A DNA stretch of 64,000 nt. Origin: an uncultured Treponema sp. Lineage in GTDB: Bacteria; Spirochaetota; Spirochaetia; Treponematales; Treponemataceae. The stretch is from NCBI GenBank assembly GCA_945877425.1, contig CAMCRZ010000002.1, positions 124,001 to 188,000 on the forward strand. Direction: 5' to 3'. The position numbers and the translations under genes were made by a program. Below the pieces are notes generated by a model. It ran no database searches. It saw nothing but the letters and a program-made list of their open reading frames with translations, and was not told where the DNA came from. Shown here one piece after another: positions 26,937 to 35,247 of the stretch (positions are counted from its first letter, which is position 1; each line of letters starts with the position of its first letter).

Positions 26937-28278
26937 GGAACTTTAAAACTTCACTTACAAGATAAAAACTTCCTGTTACAAGAAGAATTGATTTTTCTTC
27001 AGAAGCTTTTTGCAGTGAAGTTTTTATTCCCTGAGTAAAGTCTTCAAAGCTTTTAAATTCAATCTGATTTTCCCTGAATGCTTCTTCCATTTTGGAAAGG
27101 CTGCTTTGCTTTATGAGTCCGGGTTTAGTTACAGTTACAGAAGTGAATCTGTTTTTAAACAAAAGTGAAATATCCTTTATGTCTTTGTCCAGTGCACAGC
27201 CGAAAAGCAGGTGAATGTTTTTTTCTTCAGGATAAAGGCCGGCTAAAGTTTCCATTGTGTAAGAAACGCTGTTAACGGTATGAGCGCCGTCTAAAATCAA
27301 AGCCTTGATTCCCTTGTAAGCAGGAATTTCTTCGTAAACTTCAAACCTTCCTGTAAGTGATGCTTTAGAAAGTGCTGCTTCCATTACAGATTCGTCAAGC
27401 TGAGGCAGAATTGTCTTTACGCACATGCAGCTTAAAAGAGCATTATAACACTGGTATTTTCCCATAAGTTTAAGGGTACAGTTTAACGGTCTTTTAAATA
27501 ACGGTGACAGAAGGGAAGCTTCCATTTGCGGTTTTTGTGCACTTTTGTATACAATTTGAGAAACTTTAGAGGTATCACCTATAAACGTAACGGGAGAATT
27601 TCTTGTTTCTGCAATTTCTTCAAAAACTTTTCTTACTGAATCTTTCTGCGCTGATATAAGGACAGGAACATTTTCTTTTATAATTCCGCCTTTTTCTTTT
27701 GCAATAAGTTCTTCTGTATCTCCAAGATATTCTGTATGCTCTTTTTCTATTGGCGTAATGCAGCAGCATACTGGAGAAATTACGTTTGTAGCATCAAGAC
27801 GTCCGCCTAACCCTACTTCTATAACAGCATAATCAACTCCTGCATTTTTAAAGCACACAAAGGCAAATACAGTAACAAGTTCAAACCATGTTATAGGTCT
27901 TTTAAGCGGAAGTGTTTCAGAATCGAGAGCATCAACTGTATCCATAACTTCTTTTACGGATTTTTCGTAAACTTCCTGGGAAAAAGGTCCGTCAGGCTTT
28001 CCGATGCGTTCTGCAAAATCAATTATGTGGGGAGAAGAATACAATCCGCAGTTAAATCCAGCTTCTTGCAAAATGCCGGCTATCATTACGGAAGTAGAAC
28101 CTTTGCCTTTTGAACCTGCAACGTGTATTGTTTTATACTTGTTCTGAGGGTTTCCCAGCTTTTCACATAGAAATTCCATTGTATCAAGCCAGAAGATATT
28201 TTTTTGAGGAAGCTTTTCAAAGTTAAGGTACTTGTCAAGCCATGTGTTGAAGGTGTCAAGAATTTTAAATGTGCTCAT
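26923..28278 (-). CDS. folC: Folylpolyglutamate synthase / dihydrofolate synthase
   Basis: 451 residues, Mur-ligase-related ATP enzyme that adds glutamate to folates (and dihydropteroate in bifunctional forms). The P-loop is GSKGKGSTSVMIAG, followed by the family's YSSPH and FELVTVFAF motifs, LGGRLDATNVI and a C-terminal ILDGAHTVNSV. It is last in the minus-strand run that begins with rnz; its AAGGT ribosome binding site overlaps the end of the DUF4340 gene. Whether it also has dihydrofolate synthase activity cannot be told from sequence by eye. Confidence 0.93.
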   Translation of the reverse strand: MSTFKILDTFNTWLDKYLNFEKLPQKNIFWLDTMEFLCEKLGNPQNKYKTIHVAGSKGKGSTSVMIAGILQEAGFNCGLYSSPHIIDFAERIGKPDGPFSQEVYEKSVKEVMDTVDALDSETLPLKRPITWFELVTVFAFVCFKNAGVDYAVIEVGLGGRLDATNVISPVCCCITPIEKEHTEYLGDTEELIAKEKGGIIKENVPVLISAQKDSVRKVFEEIAETRNSPVTFIGDTSKVSQIVYKSAQKPQMEASLLSPLFKRPLNCTLKLMGKYQCYNALLSCMCVKTILPQLDESVMEAALSKASLTGRFEVYEEIPAYKGIKALILDGAHTVNSVSYTMETLAGLYPEEKNIHLLFGCALDKDIKDISLLFKNRFTSVTVTKPGLIKQSSLSKMEEAFRENQIEFKSFEDFTQGIKTSLQKASEEKSILLVTGSFYLVSEVLKFLKNL

Positions 28279-28289
28279 TGAATTTTACC

Positions 28290-29162
28290 TTAAAACAATT
28301 CCTGAAATTTTGAAAATGTCCAGCTGCTTATGGAATATCTGTAATTTATGGAACTAAAAAGTTCTTTGTATTTGCTGTCGTAAGCTTTAAATTCCGGGAT
28401 TACAATATAGTCATTTTCTTTTGAATAAATTCTGTAAACTGCTGTATTTCCGTTTTCAAATTCTTTTTTAAAGACAAAATCAGGCTTTAAATCTTCAGGA
28501 GGAATTAGATTGGAAATTTCGCCGCGTCTTAAAAGACTTTCACTTTCCTTGCGAGAATATGTGCTTACAATCTGAGGGTAAATGAAACAGTCAGCCCAGA
28601 AAGAAACTTTTGTTGTAAGGTAAGGTTCTATAGTTCCGTTGCCTTCCCACACAGTTTGTTCTGCAGAAGTTCTGAAAGCGGTTTTTCCGTTAAGTGCATT
28701 CGTGCTTCCGAAAAACAGATTTGAAAGTTCAATTCCTTTTTCATCATAGAAAATTACCTGCGTAGATTTTTTTTCGTCAACGTTAAAATTTTTCCAGGAA
28801 GTTACACTGTCTGCAACTTTATTTATAGTCTGAATTTCTGAAGCCGTTTCTATTAAATTTACTACAGACTGTAAATCTGCCGGCCAGATAAATTTATTTT
28901 CTGTAGCTGAATCTGTTCCAAGAAAAAAATCACCTCTTTTTACAATTGTAACTGACGTTCTTTTTCCGTTTTCCAAAGGAGTTGAAATTTTTACAGCTGC
29001 AACTTTTTCTTTGTAGTTTGGATTTAAAAGAGCAGTAGTTTTTTGCTCAGGGGAATTTTTATCCTTAAACGGAATGAGTGCCAGAAACAGCACAACCAGA
29101 AGAACTGCGTCAATCAAGTAGAACCATAAAATTCCGTTTTTAGTCTTCACTTTTTTCATCAT
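28290..29162 (-). CDS. DUF4340 family protein of a Gld-like ABC system
   Basis: About 290 residues from the ATG at 29162, chosen because an AAGGAG site lies 5 bases upstream; the frame is open a little further. One N-terminal membrane helix (ILWFYLIDAVLLVVLFLALIPF) is followed by a beta-rich extracytoplasmic part with the DUF4340 features (VAAVKISTP..., FIWPADLQSVVNLIETASEIQTINKVADS). Such proteins accompany GldG-like ABC transporter subunits. It overlaps the upstream permease gene by about 23 bases. Its substrate is unknown. Confidence 0.75.
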   Translation of the reverse strand: MMKKVKTKNGILWFYLIDAVLLVVLFLALIPFKDKNSPEQKTTALLNPNYKEKVAAVKISTPLENGKRTSVTIVKRGDFFLGTDSATENKFIWPADLQSVVNLIETASEIQTINKVADSVTSWKNFNVDEKKSTQVIFYDEKGIELSNLFFGSTNALNGKTAFRTSAEQTVWEGNGTIEPYLTTKVSFWADCFIYPQIVSTYSRKESESLLRRGEISNLIPPEDLKPDFVFKKEFENGNTAVYRIYSKENDYIVIPEFKAYDSKYKELFSSINYRYSISSWTFSKFQELF

Positions 29163-31377
29163 TAAATCTCCTTCGAATAAATTTTGCCGCAAGACATATA
29201 GTTAAATTTATCATCAGCGGAATTATAAAAATCATAAGGTAAACATTTTTTTTGCAATATTCAAAATCTGAATCCGTAACTTTGTAAAGAGTGCTTGTAA
29301 AGGAACTTTTTCTTTTTAAATTTACAACTTCACTTTCGCCGTTAAGTTTTAACAGGCTGTCTCCTAAAAATTCCAGACTGCGCACATCTAAGATTTTTCC
29401 GGAAGAATATGCAATCATTGCAGAAGTAAAAGTGTATTCGTCTGTAAAAATAATTGCGTCTATTGACTGTGACGTTTTTTTCTGAAGGCTTGCTGCAACA
29501 ACTGAAGTTTTGTATTCCTGCTCCGGTTCTTTTGCCTGATTTATGTAATAAGGATTTGTAATGTATTCTCCGTTAAAGGGCTGCAAATTCCAGCTTCCCG
29601 GACTTGTTAAAAGATAAGGCTTAAGGATAAAATTTTCACTGGAAGCTGCTTCTTCTTCAAGTTTAATTGAAGAGGGCCAGAAAAGCGTCATGCCGTAAGG
29701 TGCATTTTCCTGTTCCGGAAGCACAGGCCACAAGGGATAATTTACGTAATCTGTTACAGGTGCAGTTGAAGCACCCTGTGCATTTGTTGTACTTGTTAAG
29801 ACCATTTGAAAATTCGAAATGTCGCAGAGTGGATTTTCTTCGTAAACAATTCCGAATGTATAGAAAATCTGTTCAAAGAAAGGCTGACGTTTTGTAATTT
29901 TCCACTGGTCAGAAAAATCAACATTGAAATTTTGCGATGCAATAAACGCCTTTCCTCCGTTAAGCAAAAAGTTTTCAACTGCATTACAGTCCTGCTTCTT
30001 AAAGTTTGAAGAGCCTAAAATCACCGTTGGAATGGAAGGAAAATCTGTAAACACAGGAAGTTCATTTTCTTCGGAAGGAAGCCTTGTCTGTAAAATCTTA
30101 AATCCTTGACTTTCAAGCCACGCCTTTACGTAAAAATAATCGCCGTCTAATGTCAAACCGTTTCCTACTACGATTTGTGCATAGCGCTCTTTTTTGTTTA
30201 CAAGATACTGCACCCGCGAAACAAGATCAAATTCAAGATTGGAAACATCTGTAACAAAGGGAATTACTTCTGTCTCGCCTAAGTAAGTAAAAGTTACTGC
30301 ACTGTAAACTTCGGCAATGTTCCGTTCCTGAGTTTTTGAAAGTTCAAGAGCCTGACTTTGAATTCCGTAAAGCTGAAGTTTTTCAATGATTTCTTTTGAC
30401 GAAGGTTCGATTATCTGGAAAGAAACATTTTTGTTTAAAGATGCCGTTTCCTTTAAATAATATTCTACGTCCTTTACCTGAGGAAATCTGTTGACAAGAA
30501 GAGCTGAACGGTAAAACGTAACGGCTAGCGGCTGTTCAATTTTGCTGATGAGTTTTTTTGTATATTGGGAAACAGAATATTTTTGTGAAGATGAAATGTC
30601 TTTTCTTATGAAGAAAAAGCGGCTGTCTAAAAAAACAAGAAATACTGTAACCAGAGACAGAACTGTCTTTTTTTTAAGGGAATGACTTTTGTTTCCTTTG
30701 GAAAATTCTGAAACTGTCCATGATAAAAATACAAAAAGAATTCCTGTTGCAAAAAAGAAAATCAAATCCCTTGTATCTAGAATTCCTTTACCACCTGCAT
30801 CAAAATGTGCAACTGTACTGAAAAACAATAAGGGCGAAAGATTTATTTTTAAATTTGTGTACAAAGGCAAAAGGTGTACAAGATTTGTTGCTATGAGGAT
30901 TACTGCGCTGCATACAAGTGAACGGGCTGTTTTCTTTAATAATGTAAACACAAAAAGTACAAACGAAATGGAAGAAAATGCAAAGAAAATCATTCCGATG
31001 TAGCCTGTGAAAAACTGGGCAAAATCAATGTTGCCGAAAAGATGGACTCCGAAAGGAATTATAGCTGTAACTATAAGCGTAAAAACAAAGACAGAAAGTA
31101 AAGTTAAAAGTTTTGCCGTAATTATTTTTATGCTGCTGAACGGAAAAGAGCTTTCCTGGTAAGATGAACTTATAACTGAAACTATTGAAGGAAAATATAT
31201 TATTCCTAAAGATGCCATTGAAAGAAAAAACAGGTTTAAATCAGTTGTGCCGCCAGAAAAAAAGTTTGAACTGAAAAAATAATTTATTCCGCTGAAAATA
31301 ACAAAGGCTGCATTTAAAATGTAAGCAAAAGGATTTATCAATATTTTCAAAAAATAATACTTAAATAAGTTTTTCAT
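29140..31377 (-). CDS. ABC-2 permease fused to GldG-like ABC_transp_aux domain
   Basis: 745 residues. The first about 240 residues carry six or so membrane spans (GldF-like ABC-2 permease). The part from about 260 to 690 is a soluble GldG-type domain: QKYSVSQYTKKLISKIEQPLAVTFYRS, QALELSKTQERNIAEVYSAVTFTYLGETEVIPFV and GKAFIASQNFNVDF. A final membrane helix (MIFIIPLMINLTICLAAKFI) ends the chain. With the ATPase upstream and the DUF4340 protein downstream it forms a complete GldA/F/G-like ABC system. In Bacteroidetes the related system is needed for gliding; no such role can be assumed here. Confidence 0.78.
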   Translation of the reverse strand: MKNLFKYYFLKILINPFAYILNAAFVIFSGINYFFSSNFFSGGTTDLNLFFLSMASLGIIYFPSIVSVISSSYQESSFPFSSIKIITAKLLTLLSVFVFTLIVTAIIPFGVHLFGNIDFAQFFTGYIGMIFFAFSSISFVLFVFTLLKKTARSLVCSAVILIATNLVHLLPLYTNLKINLSPLLFFSTVAHFDAGGKGILDTRDLIFFFATGILFVFLSWTVSEFSKGNKSHSLKKKTVLSLVTVFLVFLDSRFFFIRKDISSSQKYSVSQYTKKLISKIEQPLAVTFYRSALLVNRFPQVKDVEYYLKETASLNKNVSFQIIEPSSKEIIEKLQLYGIQSQALELSKTQERNIAEVYSAVTFTYLGETEVIPFVTDVSNLEFDLVSRVQYLVNKKERYAQIVVGNGLTLDGDYFYVKAWLESQGFKILQTRLPSEENELPVFTDFPSIPTVILGSSNFKKQDCNAVENFLLNGGKAFIASQNFNVDFSDQWKITKRQPFFEQIFYTFGIVYEENPLCDISNFQMVLTSTTNAQGASTAPVTDYVNYPLWPVLPEQENAPYGMTLFWPSSIKLEEEAASSENFILKPYLLTSPGSWNLQPFNGEYITNPYYINQAKEPEQEYKTSVVAASLQKKTSQSIDAIIFTDEYTFTSAMIAYSSGKILDVRSLEFLGDSLLKLNGESEVVNLKRKSSFTSTLYKVTDSDFEYCKKNVYLMIFIIPLMINLTICLAAKFIRRRFNDEKSED

Positions 31378-31394
31378 TTTCCTGCCTTTTTACT

Positions 31395-32171
31395 TTAGTC
31401 TTTTGTTTCCGACGTGATTTTAAAAAACGCTTCCTGTAAAGTCTTTACGCTAAACTGTGAACAGATTTCTTCTGTTGTTCCGCAAGATGCAGTTTGTCCT
31501 TTATGAAGAATGTAAACTTTGTCAGAAAGATTTTCACATTCGTTTAAATTGTGGGTTGAAAGGATAACGGCTTTTTCTTCTGCAAGTTTTTTTATTGTAT
31601 TCCTCATTTTTTGAATTTGTGCAGGATCAAGTCCACCGGAAAATTCATCAAGAATCAAAACTTCAGGATTAAAAGACAGGGCTTTTGCAAGACTAAGCCG
31701 CTGCCTGAATCCTTTTGAAAGTGCAGATGCCTTTACGTTAAGCACATCTTTTAGTTCTGATTTTTCAAAGGCAAAGTCAGCGTTTTCTTTAAGTGCTTTT
31801 CCCTTAAGCCCGTGAATCATTCCTTCTATATAAACTGTTTCTTTTACCGTCAGATTTAAATCAAGGACTGGAATTTCCGGGACAAAAGCTGTTATTGACC
31901 TTATTTTTTCAAAATCTGTTTCCCCTAAGACGCTTATTTTTCCTGATGTTTCGTATTGTGTGCCGCAAAGTGATTTAAGCAAAGTTGACTTGCCTGCTCC
32001 GTTTTCTCCAAGTAAAACCGTAACGTTTCCTTTTTCAGCAAGAAAATTTATTTTGCTGCAGGCAATTTTTTCATTATTTTTAGAACCGAATGTTTTCGTA
32101 AAATCAACTGTATAAACTATATTTTTTTCATCTAAAGTCTTTAATTTTTCAGTAAAATCTTCAGTCAACAT
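31395..32171 (-). CDS. ABC transporter ATP-binding protein, GldA-like
   Basis: About 258 residues from the ATG at 32171; a TTG four codons earlier is possible. Walker A is GENGAGKSTLLKSL, the signature is LSKGFRQRLSLAKAL and Walker B is VLILDEFSGG (the usual DEP is DEF), followed by the switch histidine in LSTHNL. It powers the permease encoded 17 bases downstream. The start overlaps the end of rnz by about 11 bases. Confidence 0.85.
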   Translation of the reverse strand: MLTEDFTEKLKTLDEKNIVYTVDFTKTFGSKNNEKIACSKINFLAEKGNVTVLLGENGAGKSTLLKSLCGTQYETSGKISVLGETDFEKIRSITAFVPEIPVLDLNLTVKETVYIEGMIHGLKGKALKENADFAFEKSELKDVLNVKASALSKGFRQRLSLAKALSFNPEVLILDEFSGGLDPAQIQKMRNTIKKLAEEKAVILSTHNLNECENLSDKVYILHKGQTASCGTTEEICSQFSVKTLQEAFFKITSETKD

Positions 32172-33087
32172 AAGGAATCTCAAAATGCATTCTGTCTTTC
32201 GTAAGTTCTGACTTTGGGAAAACTTCCCTAGCCTGTTTTAAAAGTACTTCTAAATCTCTGTCCGTATAGCGGGGGCTGTAGTGAATCATTGCATGGCGTA
32301 AAACTCCGGCGTCTCTTGCAATAGATGCACTTTGCCTGCTTGTCATGTGTTTTTTTTCTTTTGCCTGATCTTCACAATCGTCTGCAAACATTCCTTCGCA
32401 AATAAGCAGGTCACTTCCCATAACTTCTCTGGCAATTGTGGGAAGATACATTGTGTCTGTTACAAAACTGAATTTCCTGCCGCTTCTGTTTTTTCCTACA
32501 ACTTGTTCCGGCGTAACTGTAACTCCTTCTGAATTTACTACGCTTTCTCCGTGCTGCAGTTTTCCCCATAAAGGTCCTCTTGGAATTTTCAACTCCATGG
32601 CTTTTTCAGGGTTAAATTCTCCGGGTCTGTCTAATTCTTCCAAAGTGTAGCCTACGCAAGTTTTAGTGTGCTCTAAAGGAAAAGCCCTTACGTAAAATCC
32701 GTCTCCTTCGTAGATAACGCCCGGCTCTGTAATTTCTTTTACGATAATGGGATAATTTATGTACATATCAAGAACTTTACGGCTTGTTTCAATGTATTCA
32801 GCAATTTTTGGCGGTCCGAAAATGTAAAGCGGTTCAGAACGTTCAACTTGAGCAGAAAGCATAAGTATTCCCGGAAGTCCTGTAACGTGATCTGCGTGTG
32901 TATGCGATACAAAAATGCAGTTTATCTTTTTCCATTTAAGATTAAGTTTTCTCAAAGAAACTTGAGTTCCTTCTCCTCCGTCAAACAAAAACAAATCACC
33001 TTCACGCCTTAATAAAACTGAAGTAAGATGACGGTATGGCAAAGGCATCATTCCTCCGCATCCCAAAACAAACGCTTCCATATTCAT
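32161..33087 (-). CDS. rnz: Ribonuclease Z
   Basis: 308 residues, MBL-fold tRNA 3'-processing endonuclease. The metal motif SHTHADHVTGLPGIL, the upstream FLFDGGEGTQVSLRK, the FPLEHTKTCVGYTL segment and the C-terminal AMIHYSPRYTD agree with RNase Z. With cca and rnpB in the same window three tRNA-maturation activities are present, as needed for tRNAs without an encoded CCA. There is no ribosome binding site, and a -10 box ends 9 bases before the ATG. An ATG two codons later could be used instead. Confidence 0.92.
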   Translation of the reverse strand: MNMEAFVLGCGGMMPLPYRHLTSVLLRREGDLFLFDGGEGTQVSLRKLNLKWKKINCIFVSHTHADHVTGLPGILMLSAQVERSEPLYIFGPPKIAEYIETSRKVLDMYINYPIIVKEITEPGVIYEGDGFYVRAFPLEHTKTCVGYTLEELDRPGEFNPEKAMELKIPRGPLWGKLQHGESVVNSEGVTVTPEQVVGKNRSGRKFSFVTDTMYLPTIAREVMGSDLLICEGMFADDCEDQAKEKKHMTSRQSASIARDAGVLRHAMIHYSPRYTDRDLEVLLKQAREVFPKSELTKDRMHFEIPYVD

Positions 33088-33096
33088 AGTCCGAAT

Positions 33097-33125
33097 ATTC
33101 TATAGAAAAATATGTTTTTCTTCAA
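33097..33125 (-). promoter_or_regulatory. Promoter of rnz, near-leaderless
   Basis: Minus strand TTGAAG (33120-33125), 17-base spacer, TAGAAT (33097-33102). Nine bases separate the -10 box from the ATG, so a leader of roughly 0-3 bases is predicted. This promoter would drive the whole run rnz - ABC system - folC. Confidence 0.6.
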
Positions 33126-33175
33126 CAAGAGATTTTGTGCCAGAGCAACCGCCATAAATAAGCCAATAGAGTTTC

Positions 33176-33204
33176 TTGTAAAAACAGTGCAAATTCTTTA
33201 TAAT
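33176..33204 (+). promoter_or_regulatory. Sigma-70 promoter of rfbD
   Basis: TTGTAA (33176-33181), 17-base spacer, TATAAT (33199-33204). The predicted start near 33211 gives a leader of about 31 bases that includes the GGAGG ribosome binding site at 33232-33236. Confidence 0.75.
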
Positions 33205-33241
33205 TTAATTCCTATATTTGCCTGGCTTTGTGGAGGAAAAA

Positions 33242-34213
33242 ATGATCTGGCTTATTGGTGACAAAGGAATGCTTGCAGGAGAAATCGCTTCCCTTCTTAC
33301 AGCTAACAAAATTGATTTTTTTGGCAGTGACATGGAAATTGACATCGGCAATATTGATATGCTGAAAACTTTTGCTGCCAGCCACGACAGAAATGCCTGC
33401 CTGACAGGAGCAACAGCCTGTAAAGGTAAAGTTACTGAAAAAATAAGCTGGGTTATAAACTGCGGCGCTTACACAGATGCACAAAAAGCCGAAACTTCCG
33501 AAGACGAAGAAATTATCTGTAACAGGACAAATTCAACAGGTGCATTAAATGTTGCCCGCCTTACAAGACAGATTGGTGCAAAACTCATACACATTTCAAC
33601 ATCAGCAGTATTTGACGGAAAAAATCCTGAACCTTATGACGAAGATGCAGTAAAAAATCCGCTTTCAAAATACGGCGCTTCAAAAGCACAGGGCGACTTT
33701 CTTGTAGAAAAAGAAATTACACGGTATTACATTATAAGGCTTCCGCTTTTATACGCAAACAAAAATTCATCTTTTCTTACAAAAATGATTAAAGCCATGA
33801 ATTCAAAAAGCGAAATAAAAGTTCCTCAGGACGTAATCTGTGCTCCAACTTATGCGCAGGACGTTGCAAAGCTTATTCTTAAAATAATTGAAACTTCGGA
33901 TAAAGCACAGAGCCTGTTCGGAAAGAAATCTGCAATTCCTTATGGCGTATACAATTACAGTGCATCTGGCAGCGTTTCTTTAAGTGACTTTGCACAGAAA
34001 GTTTATAAACTTGGCAGACAGCACGGAATTATAAAAAACGAATGTTCAGTGCTTTCTTCACCGCAGCTTCTTCTTGAAAACAACGTAAAGTTTCCTGCCG
34101 GCGGACTGTTAAATACAGAAAAAATTTCATCAGCAGTAAAGATTAAGATTCCTCATTGGGAAGAAAGTCTTGAAAAATTTATAAAGCATTACTCTCAATC
34201 ATCACTTAAATAA
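33242..34213 (+). CDS. rfbD: dTDP-4-dehydrorhamnose reductase
   Basis: 323 residues from the ATG at 33242, chosen because GGAGG lies 5 bases upstream; a TTG at 33218 is inferior. NADPH-binding N-terminus WLIGDKGMLAGEIA, then WVINCGAYTDAQKAET, HISTSAVFDG and the YGASKAQGD catalytic Y-x3-K. It performs the last step of dTDP-L-rhamnose synthesis. The stretch around residues 48-67 (HDRNACLTGATACKG) looks like an insertion relative to usual RfbD. rfbA and rfbB lie 9 kb away on the other strand; no rfbC is seen. Confidence 0.88.
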   Translation: MIWLIGDKGMLAGEIASLLTANKIDFFGSDMEIDIGNIDMLKTFAASHDRNACLTGATACKGKVTEKISWVINCGAYTDAQKAETSEDEEIICNRTNSTGALNVARLTRQIGAKLIHISTSAVFDGKNPEPYDEDAVKNPLSKYGASKAQGDFLVEKEITRYYIIRLPLLYANKNSSFLTKMIKAMNSKSEIKVPQDVICAPTYAQDVAKLILKIIETSDKAQSLFGKKSAIPYGVYNYSASGSVSLSDFAQKVYKLGRQHGIIKNECSVLSSPQLLLENNVKFPAGGLLNTEKISSAVKIKIPHWEESLEKFIKHYSQSSLK

Positions 34214-34228
34214 TTTAAAACAGCTTAT

Positions 34229-35245
34229 ATGAAAAGATTTGTCTTTATTTCCATAGCATTTTTTTTTGCTGCAATAAGTTTTCTCTGCATACTTTTGTTC
34301 CGCATAGACTTAACGGGAAAAAGCGTAGAAAAAAATCCTGCAACTGAAAAAAAAGAAATTATACTTGGCTTTTCCCAAATTGGCTCTGAAAGTGCATGGC
34401 GTACAAGAAATACACAGTCAGTTTTTGAAGCTGCTAAAAACAATGGAATTCAGATTATATTTGACGATGCACAGCAGAAACAGTCTAATCAGATTAAGGC
34501 AATAAGGTCTTTTATAGTTTATCAGGTTGATGTAATAGCTTTTGTTCCTATAGTTGAAGACGGCTGGGACAATGTCCTTAAAGAAGCAAAAGACGCTCAG
34601 ATTCCAGTTATAGTTGTAGACAGAAAAATAAATTCTTCCCCTTCACTTTACGCCGGCTACATTGGAGAAGATGCTCTGGAAGAAGGCAAAAAGGCAGGTC
34701 GGTTTCTTCTTTCAAAAAAAATGAATGAGGAAAAAGAAGTTTATAACGTTATGGAACTTTACGGCACAAGGAATTCTTCTGTTGCAAAAGGACGAAGCGA
34801 AGGTTTTAGAAGTGTTCTAGAAGGTTCAAAGTTTAAAATCATTTATTCAGAAGATGGAGACTTTCTTCGTTCGTTAGGAAAGGAAATTGCTGAAAATCTT
34901 ATACAGGAAAACAACGGACTTTTTTACAAAGGTCAGGAAATAGACGTAATTTATTCCCACAACGATGCAATGACCCTTGGCTTGCTTGACGCATTTAAGG
35001 AATACAAAATTGATTCAAAAGACAAAGTCATTATTTCAATTGACGCAGAACAAAAAAGCATAGACGCACTTAAAGCAGGAAAAATCAATTGTGTTGTAGA
35101 ATGTAATCCGGATTTAGGTGAATCGCTTATGGTTCTTGTAAAAGATGTGGCTCAGGGAAAAAGAATTGCCCGTTCTACTTTTATGGAAGAAACAGTTTTT
35201 ACTGAAAACGATGATTTTTCTTCCTATAAAATCAGAGGATATTGA
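34229..35245 (+). CDS. Membrane-anchored periplasmic sugar-binding protein (YtfQ/RbsB-like sensor)
   Basis: 338 residues. The N-terminus has one hydrophobic helix (about 4-27) with no lipobox and no clear cleavage site, so it is probably a membrane anchor. The rest is a type I periplasmic-binding fold (IILGFSQIGSESAWRTRNTQSVFEAA..., AIRSFIVYQVDVIAFVPIVEDGWDNVLKEAK, VDRKI) closest in feel to galactofuranose/ribose binders. It lies 15 bases after rfbD and overlaps the following histidine kinase gene. I infer that it senses the sugar for the two-component system rather than feeding the importer, which has its own lipoprotein binder at 42128-43075. No ribosome binding site is evident. Confidence 0.8.
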   Translation: MKRFVFISIAFFFAAISFLCILLFRIDLTGKSVEKNPATEKKEIILGFSQIGSESAWRTRNTQSVFEAAKNNGIQIIFDDAQQKQSNQIKAIRSFIVYQVDVIAFVPIVEDGWDNVLKEAKDAQIPVIVVDRKINSSPSLYAGYIGEDALEEGKKAGRFLLSKKMNEEKEVYNVMELYGTRNSSVAKGRSEGFRSVLEGSKFKIIYSEDGDFLRSLGKEIAENLIQENNGLFYKGQEIDVIYSHNDAMTLGLLDAFKEYKIDSKDKVIISIDAEQKSIDALKAGKINCVVECNPDLGESLMVLVKDVAQGKRIARSTFMEETVFTENDDFSSYKIRGY

Positions 35246-35247
35246 CT

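Noticed and set aside
28290..32171. Gliding motility machinery
   Set aside because: Only the ABC part is present; no GldB-N, SprA or other gliding genes are in the window, and the host group swims with periplasmic flagella.
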